DNA of 64,000 nucleotides, from positions 1-64,000 of the forward strand of contig NZ_JAGRPV010000002.1 in NCBI RefSeq assembly GCF_030014955.1, in the 5' to 3' direction. This document shows, piece after piece, positions 9,147 to 15,830 of the stretch; within the stretch, counting starts at the first letter, position 1, and each line of letters starts with the position of its first letter. Under the pieces are notes generated by a model, which saw only the letters and a program-made list of their open reading frames with translations, was not told where the DNA came from and did no database searches. The position numbers were made by a program, and so were the translations under genes. The stretch comes from Cohnella hashimotonis (lineage in GTDB: Bacteria; Bacillota; Bacilli; Paenibacillales; Paenibacillaceae).

Positions 9147-9160
9147 AAGGGAGCAGTGTG

Positions 9161-9970
9161 ATGACTGGGCTGAACAAGAAAGACAAGGATGACAAGGATG
9201 ACAAGAAAGAAAAGAAAGACGAGGAAGACAAGAAAGACACTGAAGCCAAGGAAAACACGAAAGCCAAGGAAAACACGAAAGCCAAGGAGAACACGAAAGC
9301 CAAGGAGAACACGAAAGCCAAGGAAAACACGAAAGCCAAGGAAAACACGAAAGCCAAGGAAAACACGAAAGCCAAGGAGAACACGAAAGCCAAGGGTAGC
9401 GAGGTTCGCGAGCAGGTCGTGACCTACGAGATCTACGCGGACATGCCGGACGACGGCAATCGCTACGAGATCTTCGACGGCAAGCTCGAGTTGATGTCCG
9501 GACCGAATATTTATCATCAGGCCATCAGCGGCAAGCTGCATCTGCTCTTACAAAGCTGTACCTCGGACTATATTGTGCTTTATTCGCCGCTGGATGTCAT
9601 CCTCAGCAATACCAATGTCATGCAGCCGGATCTCGTGCTCGTCAGCAAGGACCGCTGGGACATCGTCAGCAAGCGCGGCGTGGAAGGGGCGCCCGATCTG
9701 GCCGTCGAGATCCTGTCCCCGGGCTCGCGCAAGCGGGATCGGGTGCGCAAGCATGCGGTCTACGAGAAGCACGGCGTATCCGAATACTGGATCGTCGACC
9801 CGACCGCCCGGACGCTGGAGCAGTTTTTGCTCGTCGACGGTCGCTACCGCGTAGGCGAGCTTTTCGAGGAGCAGGACCGGGTCGTTTCGGAGCGGTTCCC
9901 GTGCCTCTCCTTCGCAGTAGACGAGCTGTTCAAGGGCGACGTGCTGGAGCGGCTGGCATCGTTGAACTGA
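9161..9970 (+). CDS. Uma2-family nuclease-fold protein with Lys-rich repeat N-terminus
   Basis: Protein of 269 aa. I start it at ATG 9161 (the preceding GTG 9158 is possible) after AAAGGGAG. Residues 1-28 are almost only Lys, Asp and Glu. Residues about 29-78 are eight copies of AKENTK, and the rest is a Uma2 domain (PF05685, PD-(D/E)XK fold). Visible fold residues are QPDLVLV, then AVEILSPGSRKRD, then EYWIVDP. Uma2 proteins are abundant in cyanobacteria and some Firmicutes, and their role is poorly known. The charged repeat tail is unusual and is probably a disordered, strongly positive extension that could bind nucleic acid (inference). Confidence 0.85.
   Translation: MTGLNKKDKDDKDDKKEKKDEEDKKDTEAKENTKAKENTKAKENTKAKENTKAKENTKAKENTKAKENTKAKENTKAKGSEVREQVVTYEIYADMPDDGNRYEIFDGKLELMSGPNIYHQAISGKLHLLLQSCTSDYIVLYSPLDVILSNTNVMQPDLVLVSKDRWDIVSKRGVEGAPDLAVEILSPGSRKRDRVRKHAVYEKHGVSEYWIVDPTARTLEQFLLVDGRYRVGELFEEQDRVVSERFPCLSFAVDELFKGDVLERLASLN
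9245..9394 (+). repeat. Eight 18-bp in-frame tandem repeats (KENTKA)
   Basis: The unit GCCAAGGARAACACGAAA repeats eight times at exact 18-base spacing from 9245 to 9388, followed by a partial GCCAAG. The only variation is GAA versus GAG in one codon, which indicates recent slippage-type expansion. The array lies inside the Uma2 gene and encodes the KENTKA tail. Confidence 0.95.
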
Positions 9971-10068
9971 TCGAAGCTGGTCGAGGCTGATCAAAGTTGA
10001 TCGAAGGCTGGCGTACCGCCATTTATTTCATGGACGCCGCTAGCCGGAGGCTTTTTTTGACAACTCGC

Positions 10069-10689
10069 CTACTTCGCAACCGCAAACCGCAGGACCGTCC
10101 GCAGCTTCTCCGGCGCCGTCCTGCGCGGATCGGACAGATAAATCTCGCGATGCAGCCTCGACGCGCGCCGATAGCCTGCCTCCGCGCAGAATGCCTCCAT
10201 CCTCGCGAAGCTGGCAGGTTCCTCCTCGAAGCTGCCGGTATGCATCATTTGACAGCTCGGGCCGTCCGCCATCGTGATGAATTTCAGCCGATCGAGTGGC
10301 GCGTTTGGTTTATTTGCCGCCGTCTTTTCGACGAAATACCGGAATCCGTCCTCCGTCAAAAAGTCGGGCTGGCGAATCATAATCGTGTATTTCCAATTGT
10401 TTTTGTCCGTGGATGGCTTCGTCAAGTCGACGAGGCCCCATACGCCCTCGAGCGGATAGACCGTATAATCGTAGTACCCGGCAGGCGCATCGCTTCCTTT
10501 ATACGACATTTTGACCGCGTAGCTCAGCGCGTACAGCGCCTCCGTCTCCAGTGCGAACGCGGGACGGTTCGGATCCCCCTCGCCTTCGATCGCGACGAAG
10601 GACATGGCGGGCACGTCGAGAATGACGGGCTCGCCCTTGGGCAGATAGAGCGCTTTGTCTTGCTTCTTATAGTCGATTTTGGCGGTCAT
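10069..10689 (-). CDS. GyrI-like small-molecule-binding protein
   Basis: Stand-alone GyrI-like (SOUL/AraC effector-binding fold) protein of 206 aa, starting at ATG 10689 after GGGGAGG. The N-terminus (KIDYKKQDKALYLPKG) and the blocks ILDVPAMSFVAIEGEGDPN, YDYTVYPLEGVWGLVD and KWKYTIMIRQPDFL-like segments match the GyrI-like COG4832 group. These proteins bind small hydrophobic or cationic molecules and some hydrolyse them. No DNA-binding domain is present, so it is not a transcription factor itself. It is monocistronic and convergent with the Uma2 gene. Confidence 0.8.
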   Translation of the reverse strand: MTAKIDYKKQDKALYLPKGEPVILDVPAMSFVAIEGEGDPNRPAFALETEALYALSYAVKMSYKGSDAPAGYYDYTVYPLEGVWGLVDLTKPSTDKNNWKYTIMIRQPDFLTEDGFRYFVEKTAANKPNAPLDRLKFITMADGPSCQMMHTGSFEEEPASFARMEAFCAEAGYRRASRLHREIYLSDPRRTAPEKLRTVLRFAVAK

Positions 10690-10863
10690 GAGCGGGCCTC
10701 CCCGGTTTTAATAACCATATATTGCGGTATCTTCGGTGACAACAGGCTGTCAGTGGCAGTTTTGACATCGGCGGGACTGGACAATTCCGAGCTGCGATCG
10801 GTACACTTGGCTTAGAGCGGCTAAGCCGGGACCAGATTCGATAGAGCAGGGAGACCGCATCCA

Positions 10864-12267
10864 ATGAGATTTTCGATACAATACCTGTCGTTCTTCGTCA
10901 TTCAGTCGGAAAGCGACAAGGAGACGGACACGAACAAGCGATACAAGCATTATCAAACGCTGGATCACTACGACTATGAGGACAGCGAGGTCAAGTCGTT
11001 TCTCGACGAGGAGTTCGCGCGGATCGCCAAGCGCAAGGCCGACATCAACCCGGACACCGCCGCGGCGCCGACCAAGATCGGCCGCTTCATCATGGAGCCG
11101 GGGCAGGAGCCCGAGAGCAACCCGAATTACAACCTGTTCCAGCGGCTGCGCGTGGCCACGACCAAGGAACAATTCCACTATGCGTGCGACGACGTGCTGC
11201 GGAGCTACATGGACACGAGCGCGGTGCGCGGGGGCGCGTTTATCGTGGCGGCGGCCAAGGTGAACGAGCTGTTCGACGAGCCGTTCGTATTCGTGCTGAA
11301 GTGCGACTTCGAGTCCAAGATCGCCCGCATCTCCGACGAGCGCAGCCTGATCTCCAAGGTCGACATGGCCATCAGCGCGCGCAACATCAAGTCGATTCAG
11401 TATCCCCACATGCCGGAGGAGGGGATGCTCGAGCCGTACGAGCTGAAGATTCATCAGGCGTCGCATGCGCGTTATTTCGAGGATTTCTTGAAGTACGTTT
11501 CGTACGAAAAGTCGAAGCCTGAGATCGTGAACGATCAGGTCCTGGGACTTGTGCAGGAATATATGGAGCGCAAGTGGTCGGGAGACGGCACGGAAGGCGA
11601 GACGGGCTATGCGGCGGACGGGGAAGCGGGAGCGATGGGCGGCCCGGGCGCCTTGCAGGACGGCGGGATGGCCGGCGCTTACGGGACCGGCGCGGACGCT
11701 GCCAGCGGCTACGGCGAGTACGAGGCGATCCGCCAGCGAGATCCGGCCGCGGATATGGGCTATGGCGCGCCCGGCTATGGTGCGGGGGGGTACGATGAAG
11801 CCGGCCTGAGCGGCGGCGCATACGCCGGCCAAGGTGGCGACGGCTACGGCGGCGGCCAGGGCGGCGGCGGATATGGAGGCGGAGGCGGCGGCATATCACG
11901 GGCGGCCCGCGGCAGCGGCAGCTGGGCGCAGGAGGCGCGCGAGTTCGAGATGTGGGCGGCCGGCGACAAGCGGCAGCTGCAAGAAAAGTGGACGCACGAA
12001 GACGTCATGGGCGCGACCGCCCATATCGTGGAGTATCAGCCGGATCTGGAGCTGAAGTTCAAGGCCGACGATATTGCCGTCCGGGCCAAGATGAGCGACT
12101 ACGGCGATTCGATCCATATCGCCCGCATGAACGGCAAGTACGTGCTGTTGATCGAAGCCGACGGCCTGCACTTCGAGAAAGGCATGTCCCCGATCGAGCT
12201 GCTGCATCCCGAGGACATCGAGCAAGTGCTGGCCCGCATGCGCGGTCGTCCGCGCCCGGGACATTAA
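10864..12267 (+). CDS. DUF3900-family protein with Gly-rich insertion
   Basis: Protein of 467 aa. The N-terminal part (about residues 1-235; IQYLSFFVIQ, KHYQTLDHYDYEDSEVKSFL, PTKIGRFIMEPGQEPESNPN, ASHARYFEDFLKYVSYE) and the C-terminal part (about 350-460; EFEMWAAGDKRQLQEKW, YGDSIHIARMNGKYVLLIE) are recognised from memory as the Bacillales DUF3900 family. Its fold resembles nucleoid-associated NdpA-type proteins, but its function is not established. Between the two halves is a Gly/Ala/Tyr-rich, low-complexity insertion of about 110 residues (GYGGGQGGGGYGGGG), which I do not expect in Bacillus relatives. It starts at ATG 10864 after AGGGAG. Confidence 0.75.
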   Translation: MRFSIQYLSFFVIQSESDKETDTNKRYKHYQTLDHYDYEDSEVKSFLDEEFARIAKRKADINPDTAAAPTKIGRFIMEPGQEPESNPNYNLFQRLRVATTKEQFHYACDDVLRSYMDTSAVRGGAFIVAAAKVNELFDEPFVFVLKCDFESKIARISDERSLISKVDMAISARNIKSIQYPHMPEEGMLEPYELKIHQASHARYFEDFLKYVSYEKSKPEIVNDQVLGLVQEYMERKWSGDGTEGETGYAADGEAGAMGGPGALQDGGMAGAYGTGADAASGYGEYEAIRQRDPAADMGYGAPGYGAGGYDEAGLSGGAYAGQGGDGYGGGQGGGGYGGGGGGISRAARGSGSWAQEAREFEMWAAGDKRQLQEKWTHEDVMGATAHIVEYQPDLELKFKADDIAVRAKMSDYGDSIHIARMNGKYVLLIEADGLHFEKGMSPIELLHPEDIEQVLARMRGRPRPGH

Positions 12268-12356
12268 GACGTTAACTTTAGGCAATGGTTTGGGCGTGCC
12301 GTCGGGGTTACGATGCAGGGCGAGCGTTGTGCTTGCGAGAGTGCGGGTGCGAGGCG

Positions 12357-12779
12357 GATAGCGGCAGTTTTTGCCACTATGGGGCCGCGAGAGTATGGGG
12401 CCGTGAGAGCGTGGGGTCGTGAGAGCGTGGGGTCGTAAGAGCGTGGGTGCGAAGTCGATAGCGGCAATTTTTGCCGCTATGGGTCGCGAGAGTATGGGTG
12501 TGAGTCGGATAGCGGCAATTTTTGCCGCTATGGGTCGCGAGAGTATGGGTGTGAGTCGGATAGCGGCAATTTTTGCCGCTATGAGGTCGCGAGAGCGTGG
12601 GTACGAGTCGGATAGCGGCAATTTTTGCCGCTATGGGGCCGTGAGAGTGTAGGTGCGAAGCGCATAGCGGCAATTTTTGCCGCTATGGGTCGCGAGAGTA
12701 TGGGTGCGAGGCAGATAGCGGCAGTTTTTGCCGCTATGGGGCCGTGAGAGTATGGGTGCGAGCCGGATAGGCAATATAC
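12357..12779. repeat. Array of seven 51-bp repeats, each with a perfect hairpin
   Basis: Copies start at about 12357, 12457, 12508, 12559, 12611, 12663 and 12714, with a decayed start at 12766. Each unit begins with a palindrome whose arms are ATAGCGGCAA and TTGCCGCTAT around a TTT loop (CAGTTTTTG in the first and last copies). A GGGTCGCGAGAGTATGGGTGTGAG-type spacer follows. The spacers are near-identical, so this is not CRISPR. The first interval is 100 bp and contains extra GTGAGAGCGTGGG sub-repeats. It fills the gap between the DUF3900 gene and the cNMP/SLC13 gene. Confidence 0.93.
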
Positions 12780-12806
12780 CAAAATCATTTAAGGCTAAGT
12801 CGAGGT

Positions 12807-15716
12807 ATGTTTGTGAACATAGCGGATATCGCGCTGTTTAAAGGACTGTCCAACGTGGATCTGGCCAAGGTGCTCGGGCGGCTGGAACGGCGTACGCTGC
12901 GGGCGGACGAGACGCTGTTTAGTGCAGGCGACCCGGGGGACGGCATGTACGTCGTGCTGCGCGGGCAGATCGCGCTCTATATAGAGACGGATGAAGGCGC
13001 GCGGCGGGCGCTGACCGTATTGCAAGAGGGGGACATGCTCGGCGAGATGGCGCTCCTGACCGGCGAGCCGCGCAGCGCGACCGCCGTCGCCGCCGCCGAG
13101 ACGGAGCTTTTCGAGATCGGCGAAGAGACGTTCCGGCAGCTGATCGAGGAGCATGCGGTGCTGTCGGCTTATTTTATACGTCTGCTGTCGGGCAGGCTGA
13201 CGCAGACGAACGCGCGGCTGACGGAGACGCGCGAGGCGGAGACTGCACGCATCCGGCAGCAGGCGGCACGATGGCCGGCCGAGGTCGCGGACGCCATGCT
13301 CGCGGCGGCTGCGCTGCCGTTTGCGGACAAGCCGCTGTTGGAGCAATTGGCTGGGCTCCGTTCCTTCGACGCCGCGCTGGAAGCGGATGCGGACCTCCGC
13401 GCCATGATCCGTCAGGATCCGGACCGCGCCGCACGCGTCTCTGTCATGCCGGCAGTCCGAGCCGTGCTGACAGAGCTTTACGTCGAGCGACACGGGCACG
13501 GCGCTCGCACGCAATTAACGCATGAAGCCGCGCAGTATTATGCGTCGGCGGAGGATACGGTCGCAGCCGCCGCAGTACTGGCAGACGGCGGAGCTTGGGC
13601 GGAGCTGTTCGCGCTGCTGGACGCCGCTGCAGCCGGCACATCGCCAAGCGCAAAACAAGCGGCAGCGCCTTCAAGCGGCCGGGCCGCCGGCGTATCCGGC
13701 CATGGCGCGGTCGGCACATCGCCAATCGCAAAACAAGCGGCAGCGCCTTCAAGCGGCCGGGCCGCCGGCGTATCCGGCCATGGCGCGGCCGGCACATCGC
13801 CAAGTGCAAACGAAGCCGCAGCGTCGGCTCGCTCCCAGACCGCCGCAGCGCTGGAAGCTGCTGCCAAGCCGCCGTCAGACCGCGGCGATGCCGGCGGGGC
13901 CGCGCAACCTCCTTCCGCGTCGGCCGCCGCGCCCCGGCAGCGCTTTCCGCTCGCGGACCTGCTGGCACGCTGCCCCGACGAGCTGCTGTTCGGCCGTCCA
14001 GGCTTGTTTGCCGCCTATCTGGACGATTGTCTCGCGCGCGGACGCGAAGAGGGATATGTCCGGTTCGAGGCCGCGCTGGAGATGGCGTCCGCACGCTTTG
14101 AGCCTGCGCAGACCGCGGCCCTGTACGCTTGGGGAGCCGAGTGGTGCAGGCAGGCGGGCCGTCCGCACAAAGCGCTGGAATATATGCGGCTCGCCGAGTC
14201 CCTTCCGGGCACCGAGCCGGAGAGCGCGGAACAAGGCCTGCGCTTGGCCAGGGAGAAGCTGCGGGACGAGCAGAACAAAAGGCTCGTCGAGCAGGCGAGC
14301 GCGCTATTGGGCGGAGGCCGGCTCCCGTGGCTCGCCGGCATCCTGCTGGCGCTGAGCGGCTTGCTGTATTTCCACTTCGCCGATCCGTTTGCCGGACTGA
14401 CCCGGCAGGGGATGGACTTTATCGGCATCGGCATCGCCGCAGTCGTCATGTGGATCGTGCGCGTCGTGCCGGACTACCTCGTCGCGCTATTCATGGCGAT
14501 GCTGTGGGTGGCGGGCGGCGTCGCCGAGCCGTCGGTCGCGCTGTCCGGCTTTGCCTCGCCAAGCTGGCTCTACATGCTGTTCATTTTGGCGTTGGGCGCG
14601 GCGATTACGAAGTCCGGCCTGCTGTACCGCTTTTCCCTGCTTGCGCTGAAGCTGTTCCCCGCGAGCTACCGCGGGCAGTTCTGGGGGATTATCGCGAGCG
14701 GCGCGCTGCTGAATCCGCTGATTCCCTCCTCTTCGGCGAAGGTCGGACTCGGCGTGCCGATCGCCCGCACGCTGTCCGAAGCGATGGGTTTCGCTGACCG
14801 CTCGCGCGGAATGGCGGGCCTGTCGCTTACGGCGATGGTGTTCTACGGCTTCACGGCGCCGTTCGTGCTGACGGGCTCCTACACCAACGTGATGGCGCTG
14901 GGCATGGCCGGCGGAACGAACGGCGTAAGCTGGTTCCAATGGCTGATCTACGCCCTGCCGGCCTTTCTCGTCTTTGGCGGATCGATGGCGGGCTACATGG
15001 CCTGGACCTTTCGCCGGCGGGAGCCTGGACGCCCGATCCGCCGGGAGGTGCTCGACGATCAGCTGAAGCTGATCGGGCGGTGGACCCGGAGCGAGCGGGT
15101 AACGGCGGCGGCCGCGCTCGGGTCGATCGCGCTGCTCATTCTGCAGCCGCTGCACGGCTTGGACTATGCCTGGGTTATGCTGCTCGGCTTTGCGGCGCTG
15201 GTCGTATTCGGCGTACTCGACGGACAGACGCTGAAAACAGGCATCGACTGGCCGTTTCTGCTGTTTATCGGCGTCGCCTTCAGCTTCGCCGAGGTGGCCG
15301 AGCGCGTCGGCGTCGTGGAAGCGATGTCTGACGTGCTCGGCGCGCGGATGGCTGCTTTTTCCGGCTCGCCGACGCTGTTTCTCGTCTCGGTCGTGCTGCT
15401 GTCGTTTCTCGTGACGCTGATCGTCCGGGACGACGCGGCCGTCATTTTGCTCGTCGTGTCGACCGCGGGCCTGGCGGCGCAGGCAGGCATCCACCCTTGG
15501 GTGCTCGTGTTTGTGATTCTTCTGTCGACCGATCCGTTCTTTTTCGCCTATCAATCCCCGACCTATCTGACCGGCTACTATAGCGCGGAAGGCCGCTCGT
15601 TTACGCATCGCCAGGGCCAGCTGACCGCGCTCGGCTACGGCCTAGCGGTACTGCTGCTGACCGTCGCCTGCGTGCCCTATTGGAAATGGCTCGGGCTAAT
15701 CGGTCACGGCGGGTGA
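12807..15716 (+). CDS. Cyclic-nucleotide-binding domain fused to SLC13-type transporter
   Basis: Fusion protein of 969 aa. Residues 1-130 form a cNMP-binding domain (GDPGDGMYVVLRGQIALY, GDMLGEMALLTGEPRSATAVA). A low-complexity Ala/Ser linker contains two 26-residue repeats (GTSPxAKQAAAPSSGRAAG). From about residue 505 there is a polytopic DASS/SLC13 (CitT-like) transporter, with segments GAAITKSGLLYRF, NPLIPSSSAKVGLGVPIARTL and TGSYTNVMALGMAGGTNGV. Such carriers move dicarboxylates or sulfate across the membrane. The N-terminal domain suggests gating by a cyclic nucleotide or another ligand. The start may be ATG 12807 or GTG 12813, which is better spaced from GAGG. It stands alone, with a GCGACGCCGT/ACGGCGTCGC inverted repeat downstream. 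Confidence 0.88.
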   Translation: MFVNIADIALFKGLSNVDLAKVLGRLERRTLRADETLFSAGDPGDGMYVVLRGQIALYIETDEGARRALTVLQEGDMLGEMALLTGEPRSATAVAAAETELFEIGEETFRQLIEEHAVLSAYFIRLLSGRLTQTNARLTETREAETARIRQQAARWPAEVADAMLAAAALPFADKPLLEQLAGLRSFDAALEADADLRAMIRQDPDRAARVSVMPAVRAVLTELYVERHGHGARTQLTHEAAQYYASAEDTVAAAAVLADGGAWAELFALLDAAAAGTSPSAKQAAAPSSGRAAGVSGHGAVGTSPIAKQAAAPSSGRAAGVSGHGAAGTSPSANEAAASARSQTAAALEAAAKPPSDRGDAGGAAQPPSASAAAPRQRFPLADLLARCPDELLFGRPGLFAAYLDDCLARGREEGYVRFEAALEMASARFEPAQTAALYAWGAEWCRQAGRPHKALEYMRLAESLPGTEPESAEQGLRLAREKLRDEQNKRLVEQASALLGGGRLPWLAGILLALSGLLYFHFADPFAGLTRQGMDFIGIGIAAVVMWIVRVVPDYLVALFMAMLWVAGGVAEPSVALSGFASPSWLYMLFILALGAAITKSGLLYRFSLLALKLFPASYRGQFWGIIASGALLNPLIPSSSAKVGLGVPIARTLSEAMGFADRSRGMAGLSLTAMVFYGFTAPFVLTGSYTNVMALGMAGGTNGVSWFQWLIYALPAFLVFGGSMAGYMAWTFRRREPGRPIRREVLDDQLKLIGRWTRSERVTAAAALGSIALLILQPLHGLDYAWVMLLGFAALVVFGVLDGQTLKTGIDWPFLLFIGVAFSFAEVAERVGVVEAMSDVLGARMAAFSGSPTLFLVSVVLLSFLVTLIVRDDAAVILLVVSTAGLAAQAGIHPWVLVFVILLSTDPFFFAYQSPTYLTGYYSAEGRSFTHRQGQLTALGYGLAVLLLTVACVPYWKWLGLIGHGG
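13635..13815 (+). repeat. In-frame 78-bp tandem repeat in the SLC13 fusion linker
   Basis: GGCACATCGCCAA recurs at 13635, 13713 and 13791, exactly 78 bases apart. The first two units are nearly identical along their whole length and the third is partial. The repeat codes for the Ala/Ser-rich linker between the cNMP-binding and transporter halves. Confidence 0.9.
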
Positions 15717-15771
15717 GCGACGCCGTTCCTTCCCGGCTGTCGTTCCTGAACTTGGTCGTAGGACGGCGTCG
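15716..15771 (+). terminator. Possible terminator of the SLC13 fusion gene
   Basis: GCGACGCCGT (about 15718) and ACGGCGTCGC (about 15762) form a 10-bp stem right after the stop codon. The loop is long and there is no U-run, so terminator function is uncertain. Confidence 0.35.
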
Positions 15772-15830
15772 CCTCCGGGCGTTATAATAGCTTTATAGAA
15801 ATAGATGGACGATAAAAGGGGCTGACGGAC

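Noticed and set aside
9019..9393. Minus-strand frame of LAFVFS repeats
   Set aside because: It is the antisense reading of the 18-bp KENTKA repeats.
12419..12652. Short open frame made of SIAAIFAAMGRES-like repeats
   Set aside because: The 51-bp unit is a multiple of three, so the frame stays open by chance. There is no ribosome site and the 52-bp copies break the frame.
12357..12779. CRISPR array
   Set aside because: Repeats and spacers are all near-identical, the unit is mostly a palindrome, and no cas gene is near.
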